Shown in pieces: positions 9,387 to 20,254 of a stretch of DNA of 64,000 bases. The stretch is from a secondary endosymbiont of Heteropsylla cubana (GTDB lineage: Bacteria; Pseudomonadota; Gammaproteobacteria; Enterobacterales; Enterobacteriaceae). The notes beneath the pieces were generated by a model, which was not told the origin of the DNA, did no database searches, and saw only the letters and a program-made list of their open reading frames with translations. Each line of letters starts with the position of its first letter. Position 1 is the first letter of the stretch. Position numbers and translations under genes: made by a program. Where the stretch lies: NCBI RefSeq assembly GCF_000287355.1, contig NC_018420.1, positions 744,001 through 808,000 on the forward strand. Reading direction: 5' to 3'.

Positions 9387-12300
9387 ACTAGTATATTTAA
9401 AAAAAAATAATTCAAAAAAAATATAATCATATTAATTTTATTTAAAACTAAAGTGTTTTTTACATATTAATAATAATTCGTTATAAATTAATGAATTAAT
9501 ATATAGTTGTGGTTTTAAAGTTTAAAAACTTCTATATATATAAAAAGATTATTAGTTCTATTAGTTTTTATTTATTTGAAAATCTCTCTTTTTTTACAAT
9601 TTTGTTATTTTATAGAATAAAAAAACGACTTTTTATCTAAAAAAATGCTTTAAAAGTATAACTGTTTTACAAACACTATTTAAGGAATTAAAATTTATTA
9701 ATAAAAAATTGAAATCAATAAAATAGTTGCGTAAATTTTTAAATTTTTGCAATTCTTTAAAATAAGACTACTTTTATAGTAAGCATCACAATCACATATT
9801 TACCTATTTAAAATAGTAAATTGATGTTTTTTCGAAGAAAATTCGTTCTTTTTTTTATAAAAATTTTTTCTCATTTAAATTCAAGTTTTTAGTTAAACTA
9901 TTTTATTAAATTTTAACTATTGCTTTAGCATAAATTGCTGAATAGTAATTTTTCGATAAATTTGTAAGTTAAAAGAAAATGACTAGGTAAACAACGTAAG
10001 ATTAATAGGCAAGTTTAATTAATAAGATTAATAATACAAAAATGATCAGTATTAATGTTACTTAGAACGAAATTCCTTATCTTTTTTTATTTTTTTTTAT
10101 ATGATAGATAAATGCGTTTTTTTATTTTCTTTTGGATCTAATTTTTTTGAAAAAATAGAATTAATATTAATTATCGTTATTAACGATACTCTTATATAGA
10201 TCAAGTTTTTACGTTTATATCTAATTTAAGAAGAATCTTTCTTTATAATTTTAATTTAAAAAATTTTATGCTTTTATTGAATATAAACTACTTTAGTTGT
10301 TTTAACTAAAATATTGCGTATATTATTAATGAGTTAATATTTTTTTGTTGATTGGTTTGTTCTTATCTTTATTTATAATAAATAAGTTATTTATGAATTT
10401 AAGTGAATTTCATTAGACTTAAACTAGATATGAGCATTTTACTTTAATCTAAGACCAGCAATTTTAATAGATAAAAATATTTTTATTGTATACTATCTTT
10501 CGATATATGATTAATTTTTTTATTAAAATTATTTATATGAAAACAAAATAGGTTAACAGATTTATTTTAGATCAACTATCCTGCTATTTATAGGATAAAA
10601 TAACATATATAGAGCGTTATATTCTTATAAATAATTTGCTTTCTAATTATAAAATTATTATGTTTTCTATAATATTATTATGTATGGCTGTATGCGTTTT
10701 ATGATAGAGAAAAGAATAGTTCATATGTGAATTTACTTGTACTTCCTTATAAAAACATTTTAAAACCTGATTAAAAAATAACTTATCATGTTATAGAATA
10801 TGATTCTTATAAGGTGTTGCATTTCTTTTTAAATATGGATGATATCAATCATATTCTGATTAAAAATATATTTTTGAAGATGTGATTTTTTTCTCTGATA
10901 GTTGAGATGTGTTTGTGAGTACTTATTAAATTAGCTGAAGATTAGAGTTAAATGAATTTTAGTTAGTTAAATAGTAAAAGAATTTATTGATATTTAGGGT
11001 AGTGATTTATTTATACTTGTGATGTTTAAACGATTATTAGAGCTGTTTGGGTTACTTGTAGTCAAAAAGTTTACCATTTTATTTACCAATCAAAATAGCG
11101 AGTTTTATAATCATTTATAGAGGCAATAGATAATAATTTGCAATTTATAAGTGACGTAAATAATAAGGACAGTGATTTTCTAACAACTTGGATTATCTAG
11201 TAATTTCTGAATACGAGCAGGTTAATTTTAATTAAAGTAATTAGTTTGATAACAAAAATTTTTTGTTTTTTAACAAAAACAACAGATTTTTTTTAAGTTT
11301 AGTCGGGTATGTTCTTTAAGTTTGGATGCATATCTTCCTTGAATGTTTTATAAATAAGTGATAAAAGATGATTTTATCATTGACTAAATTATTGATGGTG
11401 AGATAAAAATTATGGATACAAGTTATATTTTAACAAAAATTTATTTCATGATTAAATTTTTAAAATTTGCTTATTTTATAAGAGCATCATTACAGTAACG
11501 TGATTTTATTATTTAGTAATGTAAACATTTAAAAATAAAATCCCCTTAACATAAAATAATTATTTTTTACAATAAAATAATATGTTAAGTAATAAATAAT
11601 CGTAAAATACATGTGATTTGCGTGTTTTTAAGAAAAGTTCACGAAATATATTTTAAATCTAAAATCAATATTAATTTAAATGTAAATTATTTTTTTATAT
11701 AATATTAATAGTTTAAATGTTAATATTCTGAGAAAAATTTTTTTGAGATAAAAGATGAAATATCTGTAAAGTGCTTTGATTAGCATATTTAGTCTCTTTT
11801 ATCCACCATAAAGTAAAAATGTGATGTTATATGTACATAGCTTTGGATAATACGGAATATTATGATTGTTTTTATTAATTAAATTTTATTTTGGATTTTT
11901 TTAAATTTTTTATCTTCTTTAATACATTGAATTTATATAAAAGCTTAATCAGTATTACATTTAAGTAACAAAACCATGTTAACATATAAACAACATATTA
12001 TATTAAGATAGATAATTTTTTATACAATATTTAATTTGTTTATCATAGATAAGTATTTAATTTTGTTTAAATAATAGAAATTACAAATAAAATAATTGTT
12101 TATTAAAAGATTAAACAATATTTAGATGTATCTATAGTAAAAAAACTAGTTTTATATAAATTATTCATTATTTAAATATTTTAAGTTTTTTTATAAATTA
12201 ATACATCATATTTTTTTAAAGATGTTATTACCTATATGTTTATTCAGATTTATTTTGAAATTCATGAGTTTTTTTAAAACGTATGATATTTAAATTATTT

Positions 12301-12549
12301 TAAAAAAATAGTTTTCTTAATAAAGAATCAAAGTAATAAATTAGCAAGTAGATTATTAAAAACATTAATTTAATTTTTATAAATACATCATAATAGAATT
12401 TTAATTCTAGAGGTTTGTTTTTTTTATAAACTTTGTTTCATCTATATGTGACAGAAATTTTAACGTGAAAAGGTTTATCTATAATTATTAATAATCAAAG
12501 AATATAAATATTACATTAAAATTGATAAAATTACCATTAATTCAGAATC

Positions 12550-12568
12550 GCCGATTTTTAAAATCGGC
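12550..12568 (-). terminator. Hairpin just past metG
   Basis: A 9-bp stem (GCCGATTTT paired with AAAATCGGC around one central base) begins 7 bases after the metG stop codon. The U-tract on the minus strand is poor, so it may stabilise the 3' end rather than terminate efficiently. Confidence 0.5.
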
Positions 12569-12575
12569 ATAGATT

Positions 12576-14225
12576 TTAAAGGTGTGATGCTTTTATAATA
12601 GCTTCCACTTGTTCTATCGTAATACGAGTAAAGAGCGTTTTGAATGGTTTTATGCGATGTGATAAAAGTGGAGATGAAAGTTGATTCCACTCAAGAAAAT
12701 GGCCACCAAGAAATATTTCAGATCGTTTTGCTAATCCAGGTAGAACAGGTTTTAAGTAAATCATTAATACTCGAAAAAGTTGGATACCCATTGAACAGAT
12801 AGCATGCAACTCTGCTTCTCGGTTTTTCTCTTTTGCTATAACCCATGGAGCTTTTTTATCAACATAGCGATTTGCCAGATCTGCCAGCGTCATAATTTTT
12901 CGCATTGCGCGGCTAGTTTCACGTGAACTAAAAGCGTCACCTATAAACATTTGAGCATTAATAAAAGTACTATACAAAAGAGGATCAGCTATTGTGTTTG
13001 CTAATTTTCCATCAAATCGTTTATTGATAAAACTAGCATTTCGTGAGGCTAAATTAATGACTTTATTAACGATATCAGCATTAACTCGCTGGATAAAATC
13101 CTGAAAATTAAGGTCGATATCATCGATACGTGAAGATAGTTTTGTTGCATAATAATAACGAAGGCAGTCTGCATCAAGATGTTCAAGATAGCTACGCGCT
13201 GTGATAAAAGTGCCACGCGATTTAGACATTTTAGCACCATTAATAGTTAGATGTCCATGAACAAATAAATTACTGGGTTTTCGAAAATTACATCCCTCGA
13301 GAATTGCTGGCCAAAAAAGACTGTGAAAATACATAATATCTTTACCAATAAAATGATATAGATCGGCATGAGAATCAGTTTTCCAAAAATCTTCAAAGCA
13401 AAGATCTCCACGCTTTTTGCACAAGTTTTGAAAACTTCCCATATAGCCAATAGGTGCATCTAGCCAAACATAGAAATATTTTCCTACAGTATCTGGTATT
13501 TCAAATCCAAAGTAAGGTGCATCACGGGAAATATCCCACTGTTTTAAGCCTGCTTCAAACCATTCCTGCATTTTGTTTTTTACTTCATCTTGTAGTATAG
13601 CCGAACGGATCCAAGAAGATAGCATTTGACTAAATACTGGCAAATCGAAGAAAAAATGTTCTGTTTCTCGTAAAATAGGCACGCTATCTGATAAGATTGA
13701 CTTTGGATTGATGAGATCTGTTGGATTGTAGGTTGCGCCGCAGACTTCGCAGTTATCACCGTATTGTTCGATTGAATGACATTGTGGACAAATTCCTTTT
13801 ACGAACCGATCAGGTAAAAATATGCCTTCTTTAGAGTCAAAAAACTGAAAAATAATTTTTGATTTAATAAAGCCATTTTTTTTTAGATGTTGGTAAATTA
13901 AAATTGATAATTTATGATTTTCTTTGCTATGAGTTGAATGATAGTTATCATAACTTATACCAAAACTAGAAAAATCTGTCTGATGTTCTAGAAGAATCTT
14001 ACTAATCATGCTTTCCGGTTTTATTCCTAATTTCTTTGCTTGAAGCATAATTGCTGTTCCGTGTGTATCGTCGGCACAAATAAAGTAAACTTGATACCCC
14101 CGCATTTTGTGATAACGAACCCATATGTCTGCTTGAATATGTTCCAGCATATGACCGAGATGGATAGAACCGTTAGCATAAGGTAATGCACAAGTTACCA
14201 AGATTTTTTTTGTTACTTGATTCAT
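12576..14225 (-). CDS. metG: Methionyl-tRNA synthetase, catalytic and anticodon domains only
   Basis: It charges tRNA-Met for initiation and elongation. It is a class I synthetase with the HIGH-type motif HLGH at residues 22-25, the zinc-binding knuckle CPQC...CEVC near 145-161 and KMSKS near 332. The protein ends at EAIIKASHL after 549 residues, whereas the E. coli enzyme has 677. The missing part is exactly the C-terminal EMAP-like tRNA-binding and dimerisation domain; the remaining sequence aligns throughout, and a hairpin follows the stop, so this looks like a settled truncation rather than a pseudogene. The truncated catalytic core of E. coli MetRS is known to be active. The ATG (MNQVTKK) matches the E. 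coli N-terminus. Confidence 0.96.
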   Translation of the reverse strand: MNQVTKKILVTCALPYANGSIHLGHMLEHIQADIWVRYHKMRGYQVYFICADDTHGTAIMLQAKKLGIKPESMISKILLEHQTDFSSFGISYDNYHSTHSKENHKLSILIYQHLKKNGFIKSKIIFQFFDSKEGIFLPDRFVKGICPQCHSIEQYGDNCEVCGATYNPTDLINPKSILSDSVPILRETEHFFFDLPVFSQMLSSWIRSAILQDEVKNKMQEWFEAGLKQWDISRDAPYFGFEIPDTVGKYFYVWLDAPIGYMGSFQNLCKKRGDLCFEDFWKTDSHADLYHFIGKDIMYFHSLFWPAILEGCNFRKPSNLFVHGHLTINGAKMSKSRGTFITARSYLEHLDADCLRYYYATKLSSRIDDIDLNFQDFIQRVNADIVNKVINLASRNASFINKRFDGKLANTIADPLLYSTFINAQMFIGDAFSSRETSRAMRKIMTLADLANRYVDKKAPWVIAKEKNREAELHAICSMGIQLFRVLMIYLKPVLPGLAKRSEIFLGGHFLEWNQLSSPLLSHRIKPFKTLFTRITIEQVEAIIKASHL

Positions 14226-15273
14226 AATAGGTATAAGCTTTTTTTAAGTATAATAAATGATAATTGATGGTACCTTATAGCACTACCCTTCGCAAATAAG
14301 AGGAACACCGGTCTTGGATAACAAAGAGTGGTAGTATTGAAAAGGAAGAGTAATTTATTATGACTAATATAGATTGAATTAATGAGATACGCTTCGATGC
14401 CGTGATAGTTTTTTTGCATAGATAAAGAAAGAAACCTTTAATAGACAATTATTATTTTTATTATTTAAGTAGATCAAAATTACACCAATTTTGTCATTGT
14501 AAGGTTCATGTTTATTATTTTTTTTCTTTTATTTTCTTGAAAATTTTACTAACCAATTTTTTCTAAATATTTGTTTAAATTTAAAAAGTTTAATATCACT
14601 GAAAAAGGATTTTTACTGTCTAAGAGATTTTTGATCTTTACTATTATTGTTAAAAAAGATTAATCTTATTTATATATCTTTGATTTAAAAATCAAGGATG
14701 ATTAAAGCAACATGTGCGTGTCATCGTATGATTGAATTTCCAAGATATTTTAAAGAAATAATCAAAGTTATAAAACTGCAGATTTTATAACTCACTAGTT
14801 ATTAAACTATTTATATTTTAGTTATAACTTATGTAAGAGAAATTTTACATTTTATAAAGTATAAAAGTTTCTTCATATTTTGTAAACTGGTAAAATGTAG
14901 AATAAAATCAAAATGTTACTAGTAAGTTTTCTATGAAAAAGATAATAATTTTCATTTGTTACGTTTTATAAGAATTATAAAGTTTTTTTGATGAAGGATT
15001 ATTTATTTTTATTTTTTTTATTTATGTTGCTTTTATCATTAATAAGTTGAATATTAAATTGTTTTATTTTTTTATGTTATTATGATGTTTATTTTGTAGT
15101 TGTTACTATTTAACAGCTTGAAAGGTTAAAATGCATCGCGTATGATTCTATTGTTAGTTTAATATCTGCAATATTAAGCAAGGATCTCAATATTAATCTT
15201 AAGTATTAGTTTGTTTATTTGAGTATTTTCAAGTATTCAATTGTTAGCAATAAAACACACAAAGGGTATTAAA
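14226..15273. other. Spacer between metG and the porin gene
   Basis: These genes are divergent, so promoters for both lie here. Around 14280-14400 the G+C is raised and short open stretches occur on both strands (minus-strand frame of 65 codons overlapping the metG start; plus-strand YPSQIRGTPVLDNKEW then a stop), but no family is recognised. The 200 bases before the porin gene are A/T-rich. No micF-like RNA is identifiable. Confidence 0.5.
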
Positions 15274-16392
15274 ATGAAACTACAATATCTTTCTGTTCTA
15301 GTTTCGGCTATGGTGATAGCCGGTAACGCTATTGGAGCAGAGCTTTATAATAAAGATGGAAATAAGCTAGAACTTCTTGGAAAACTTAATGGTATTCGAC
15401 ATATGTCCAGTGATGATTCTAAAAATGGAGATCGCTCCTCTTTTCATTATGGATTTAACGGAGAAGCGCGCCTTGGCGATGGTATTATCGGATTTGGTTC
15501 TTGGAAGCAAGAAATTGGATTAAACCAAGGGGGTAAGGGGGGTATAAAAAACAGTTTTTCCGGATTAGATTTTGCTGGTCTTAAATTTTCTGATTCAAGT
15601 ACTATTGACTATGGCCGTAACTCTGGAGTTCTATATGACATAGGTGCTTGGACAGATGTAATGCCGCAATTTGGAGGAGATACTACGATTTCTGATAATT
15701 TTATGACAGGGCGAGCTAATAGTGTATTTACTTATCGCAATTCTAATTTTTTTGGAATGCTTGATGGTCTAAATTTTGCGCTACAGTATCAGGGTAAAAA
15801 TGAAATAGGGCGTAGTATTAGTGAAGCAAATGGCGATGGTTATGGCCTATCTGTAACTTATAATTTTTCTAACGGACTTTCTGCTGGCACTGCTTACACG
15901 AGTAGTAATCGTACGTTAAGTCAGCAACAGTATTCATTAAACCGTTTGGATAGTAAAAAAGATAATAAAGATAAAAGAGCTGAAGCTTATTCTTTTGGTG
16001 TTAAGTATGATGCTAACAACTGTTATCTTGCAGCATTATATAGCGAAACACACAATATGACGCCTTATGGAATTGTTGGCGAAAAAGAAAAAAGTGGTAG
16101 TGGTGGTTTTGCTGACATGGCTTATAATTTCGAGTTTGTTGCGCAATATGCTCTTGATTTTGGTCTTCGTCCTTCAATAGGTTATCTACAGTCACGAATT
16201 GACGGAGATGATCAAGGTAGAAGCCAGACCATTAAAAAATATATTGAAGTGGGGGCTACTTATAACTTCAACAAAAATATGTTGACTTTTGTTGACTATC
16301 GAATTAATCTTTTAGATAAGAAAAACTTTATTCGTAACACACAAATTTCTACTGATAACATTTTATCAATGGGCATGACTTACATGTTCTAA
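15274..16392 (+). CDS. ompC: Outer-membrane general porin, OmpC/OmpF type
   Basis: A trimeric 16-strand beta-barrel porin for passive entry of small hydrophilic solutes. A signal peptide covers residues 1-22 (MKLQYLSV...AIGA), and the mature protein begins ELYNKDGNKL. The constriction-loop motif PQFGGD, the DYGRN box, NFALQYQGKN and the terminal Phe (MGMTYMF), which is the Bam recognition signal, are all present. I chose the ATG at 15274 because it gives a proper signal peptide after AAAGGG; an upstream TTG would add 11 charged residues. The length is 372, close to OmpC (367) and OmpF (362). OmpC and OmpF cannot be separated with certainty, so the symbol is provisional. Confidence 0.9.
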   Translation: MKLQYLSVLVSAMVIAGNAIGAELYNKDGNKLELLGKLNGIRHMSSDDSKNGDRSSFHYGFNGEARLGDGIIGFGSWKQEIGLNQGGKGGIKNSFSGLDFAGLKFSDSSTIDYGRNSGVLYDIGAWTDVMPQFGGDTTISDNFMTGRANSVFTYRNSNFFGMLDGLNFALQYQGKNEIGRSISEANGDGYGLSVTYNFSNGLSAGTAYTSSNRTLSQQQYSLNRLDSKKDNKDKRAEAYSFGVKYDANNCYLAALYSETHNMTPYGIVGEKEKSGSGGFADMAYNFEFVAQYALDFGLRPSIGYLQSRIDGDDQGRSQTIKKYIEVGATYNFNKNMLTFVDYRINLLDKKNFIRNTQISTDNILSMGMTYMF

Positions 16393-17091
16393 TATACTTT
16401 TATAATGTAATAAAAAAGAAATAAAATGATAATAAGCGGAGGCGTTGTGGTCCGTACGCTCCGCTATTTATAAATTTTTGACTATTGTTTTAATTAAAAT
16501 AATAGTCAACTATTTTTTTAAACATTTTACTTATTTTGAATGGGTTAGTTGTAACGTTCGAATAACTTCAATAATATTGAATATATAAAAATATCATTTT
16601 TAAAAAATAGTACAATTCGTATAATTTTATGCTTTATAAAATAGACTGTAAAATTCCTTTATAATAGTTTCTTTAGTTTTTTATTAAATAAAATCTTATT
16701 TTTTTAAATGAAATATAAGTTTAAATAATTATTTAAGTTATTCTTCTTTTTTATATTTTAATATATTTGTTTTTTTTATATCATCTTTTCATACTTTTTT
16801 ACTTGTTCTGATCCTAATAAAATTAAATATCATTATATCAACTATCCTAAAATATGTAATTTTGAATAAAATAGATATTTTATTTTAAAAACACATTTGT
16901 TGAGTTCAGTTACATATATACGTTTTTTAAAAAATGTTTATTAAAAAAATACATAATATTTAATTGTTGTATTGAATGATAATGCCCATCTTTTAAGATG
17001 GTTGAGATTATATAATGGCAGAATACTTATGTATAATTAATTTAAAAGCATAAGTCATAAAACAAGTTTTTATAGAATAAGTTTGTTAGAA
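16393..17091. other. Spacer between the porin gene and rnhA
   Basis: It holds the porin terminator at 16435-16465 and a small palindrome (CCATCTTTTAAGATGG) at about 16986-17001 without a T-run. The remainder is A/T-rich and empty. The dnaQ gene and tRNA-Asp that sit beside rnhA in E. coli are absent. Confidence 0.6.
16435..16465 (+). terminator. Rho-independent terminator of the porin gene
   Basis: AGCGGAG and CTCCGCT form a 7-bp G+C-rich stem, probably extended by a CG/CG pair inside, 42 bases after the porin stop. The run that follows is only moderately T-rich (TATTTATAAATTTTT). Confidence 0.75.
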
Positions 17092-17553
17092 ATGCGAAAA
17101 AAGGTTATAATTTTTACAGATGGTTCATGCTTTGGTAATCCAGGTTCTGGTGGATATAGTGCCATATTGCGTCATAAAAAATATGAAAAAACATTTAGTG
17201 CTGGTTATTGCTTAACTACAAATAATCGTATGGAGCTTATGGCTGCAATTATAGCATTAGAATCGTTGAAGTATAGTTGTGAAGTGGTTTTGATGAGCGA
17301 TAGCCAATATCTCCGCTTGGGGATAACGAAATGGATATATAAATGGAAAAAAGAAAATTGGAAGAGTTCTAATAAGAAACCCATAAAAAATATTGATTTA
17401 TGGTTACGTCTTGACAAAGTTGTTCAGTGTCATTTTATTCAATGGAATTGGATTAAAGGACATACTGGAAATTTAGAAAATGAACGTTGTGATGAACTTG
17501 CTCGAATTGCAGCTGCATATCCAGTACTAGAAGATATTGGTTATTTAAAATAA
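17092..17553 (+). CDS. rnhA: Ribonuclease HI
   Basis: It degrades the RNA strand of RNA-DNA hybrids, removing R-loops and primers. The catalytic residues Asp10 (FTDGS), Glu48 (NRMEL), Asp70 (SDSQY) and the late Asp in ERCDELA are all visible, as is the handle region WKKENWK. I chose the ATG at 17092 because it places the first catalytic Asp at position 10 exactly as in E. coli; a TTG at 17083 in the same frame would add three residues. The length is 153 residues versus 155. It stands alone. Confidence 0.95.
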   Translation: MRKKVIIFTDGSCFGNPGSGGYSAILRHKKYEKTFSAGYCLTTNNRMELMAAIIALESLKYSCEVVLMSDSQYLRLGITKWIYKWKKENWKSSNKKPIKNIDLWLRLDKVVQCHFIQWNWIKGHTGNLENERCDELARIAAAYPVLEDIGYLK

Positions 17554-18370
17554 AGAAATTCATAAAAACATCGTGAATAAATAACGAACTTTATTAGATT
17601 AGTAATTTTTTAAATTTAGAGACTATCTCTATACTTATTAAAGATCTTTCCTAGATCTACTTTATTTTTAATATTTTTTAAAAAAGAAATAAATATTAAC
17701 TATTTAGATTAATAATAAAATAGTTTTATAAAAATTTCATTAAAATATCGATCTTAATTTAATTTTTATTTTATTTATAGTTGAAAACTAATTAATTTTC
17801 AATTTTAAAGAAAAATTATATCATGCATATTATTATAAATAAGTTATATGCTTGATATATATGAGATAAAATTGTGATAAAAACCAGATTATTTTTTTTA
17901 TATTTATATCTAAATCATTATCATCTTTTTTTTATAAAATGTTACCTATAGTTAACTAGGTTGTCATTATTTAGTGTTTTTCAAAAAAAACAAAAAATAT
18001 ATTAAATATAAGTTAATAAGTAAAGATGAATTGTTGTTCATAGTGCAGTTTCTGAAAATCATAGATTCATTTTAATACTTAAATGAAAAAAAGTATTCAA
18101 GTTTTTATGACTATGTCATAAATCAATTAAATATACGGTATTGAAAAGAAGGCATTACAACAATAATGATTGGAAATGTCTTAATCTCTACTAAATGCTT
18201 ATAAAAAAGTATTTAATAAAACTAGGCGCAGATTATTAAATCTCATCTAAAAAGATAGCTAATTAAAACTGAATTTGTTTTTTTTTAATAAAATTGTTAC
18301 CAGAGTTTAATCTCTATATAAATAACTATTTGTAAAATTTATTTACTAAACATTATCGTTAAACTAATCG
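17554..18370. other. Spacer between convergent rnhA and truA
   Basis: About 800 A/T-rich bases with only weak hairpins, for example TTGAAAA paired with TTTTCAA near 17780-17805. No gene or RNA is seen. Confidence 0.6.
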
Positions 18371-19156
18371 TTAATTTAACAAGTAAAATGACCATGGTGA
18401 AGATAAAGGTAGAGAAAAATGCATAGGGTAATCTACTCCTATTAAGTATAGTCCTGCCGCACTAGCGGTTGGACCCGCCTTTTTTCTATCGCAACATTTT
18501 AATAATTCGCTAATCCAATTTTCTTCTTTATATCCAGATCCTACTTCAATAAGACTACCCACAATATTACGGACCATATGATGTAAAAAAGCATTTGCTT
18601 TTATATCAATAATTACGTAACGTCCCTGACGAATTACTTGAATATAATATATATTGCGCCATGGGTTTTTTGACTGGCAATCATGAGCACGAAAAGATGT
18701 AAAATTATTCATCCCTAATAAAGAATGAGCAGCTCGTGCCATTGTCAATGTATTAAGCTCGAAAGAATAGTGAGTTACGCTGCAATTATGTAGAGCTGAA
18801 CGCAATTGATGATTATATATAATATAACGGTAATGTCTAGATAAAGCGCTAAAACGTGCATGAAAATCATCTGTTACTTTTGCTACCCAACGTACAGCAA
18901 TATCAGTCGGTAAATGAGAATTAACGCCGATTGTCCAAGCATCATCAGATCGTTGCGATCTAGTTGTAAAATGAACAACTTGTTCTATGGCATGTACTCC
19001 AGTATCGGTACGACCAGCGCAATAAACTGTAATAATTTCTTCTGCAATTGTTGATAAGGCGCGCTCTAAACAACCTTGTATTGTCGCCAAACCTCGCTGG
19101 CGTTGCCAGCCGTGATAAGCTTTACCATTATATTCAACACCAAGTGCTAATTTCAT
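18371..19156 (-). CDS. truA: tRNA pseudouridine(38-40) synthase
   Basis: It converts uridines 38, 39 and 40 of the tRNA anticodon arm to pseudouridine. The catalytic Asp51 lies in [11 protein letters not shown], and the Tyr/Phe and Lys elements of the TruA fold follow ([28 protein letters not shown]). The length is 261 residues versus 270 in E. coli; the difference is the short N-terminal extension, since the conserved body begins at once with [11 protein letters not shown]. In E. coli truA lies close to pdxB; here they are 15 kb apart, showing rearrangement. Confidence 0.96.
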   Translation of the reverse strand: MKLALGVEYNGKAYHGWQRQRGLATIQGCLERALSTIAEEIITVYCAGRTDTGVHAIEQVVHFTTRSQRSDDAWTIGVNSHLPTDIAVRWVAKVTDDFHARFSALSRHYRYIIYNHQLRSALHNCSVTHYSFELNTLTMARAAHSLLGMNNFTSFRAHDCQSKNPWRNIYYIQVIRQGRYVIIDIKANAFLHHMVRNIVGSLIEVGSGYKEENWISELLKCCDRKKAGPTASAAGLYLIGVDYPMHFSLPLSSPWSFYLLN

Positions 19157-20254
19157 TGCACTATCCTTCGTTTCTAGAAAGAGTGTACGATATGCCTAAT
19201 AGAAACTTTCTATATTCATAGATTATGAATAATTAGTCTTTATATTATATATGGTAGTTTTCTTACTATTTTTCTTAAATAAAAGATATGATATCTATCA
19301 TTAAATAGAAAGTCTATTTTAAGAATAAAGATATTTTTTTGTTTATAAGGTTATGACAAGATAGCTAAATTAACAATTCAGTTTTTAATGTTAAACAAAT
19401 ATCTTGTTTAAGATAACATAATTCTTGTTGATATTTTTTGTATTTTAATTAAGTTTGTTTTTTATTTTTAGAAAAAGAAAGTATATTATTTTAATATAAG
19501 ATACAAATATTATTTATATATATAATCTATTTTAAATTATAGATTGTGATATTTTTATAAATTTTCGGTATGAATGTAGGTTTTGGTTTGAATGAAGTTC
19601 TGTCAAGTCAAGAACTGTGTTGGTTAAAAATATCTTATATTGATGAGGTTATCTGTAGTTAGGTATAGTATATTATAATCACTATTTTATAGAAAAATAT
19701 TAGTGTGCTTTTTCTGCGAATTATATAATTCTTATGTATATTTTATTAGAAAATGATATGAAAATTCTTAATAAGATATTTAAAATCTTAAAAAGTTAAT
19801 AAAGTATATAAAAAATCTAGAATCTTTAAGATAAGCGATTACTTAAACAGAAAAATTCAATGGTACTTTATCTGATCACTAAAACATTTAACTTTTTAGT
19901 TTTGTTTTTCCTATAGAGAACGAAGTTATTTAAGCGATATATACTCATCAATTTAATTTATTTTTTTTTAAAGTTATTATGTATATAGATATTTATTGGT
20001 TTAAGGTGATGATATCTTTATTTAATTTTTATCATTATTAAAATGTCAATCATATCCAATATTCCGATAAAGTTTATTTATTAAAATCATAATAATTTTA
20101 AACAAAAAATCTGTATATAAAAATATAATATATCAATTTAAATTGATATTTAATCCGATAATAAATCTGTAAAAATATCATTGTACAAGCATAAACATTG
20201 AGAATGTATAACGTATTTAACGTTAAATCAAAATCGAATTTTAGTATGAAGTTT
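19157..20254. other. Spacer between truA and recC
   Basis: No supported gene. A 30-codon frame at 19570-19662 (MNVGFGLNEVLSSQELCW...) has slightly raised G+C and could be a decayed fragment, but I cannot assign it. The rest is A/T-rich. Confidence 0.55.

Larger units (their letters stand above)
8068..12575. other. 4.5 kb gene-free spacer, largest in the window
   Basis: No intact gene is supported. A G+C-raised islet with an open frame lies at 9046-9150 and a perfect 8-bp hairpin at 9368-9386. A second weak coding-like stretch occurs near 11020-11120. No tRNA T-loop, rRNA or transposase motif was found. The length would fit several lost genes. Confidence 0.65.

Noticed and set aside
14222-14419. 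65-codon minus-strand frame upstream of and overlapping metG
   Set aside because: It overlaps the metG start, has no family similarity, and its composition looks random apart from a short G+C-raised piece. It is mentioned only as part of the spacer.
16545-16580. GTTCGAAT resembling a tRNA T-loop
   Set aside because: No 5-bp T-stem and no other tRNA arms nearby.
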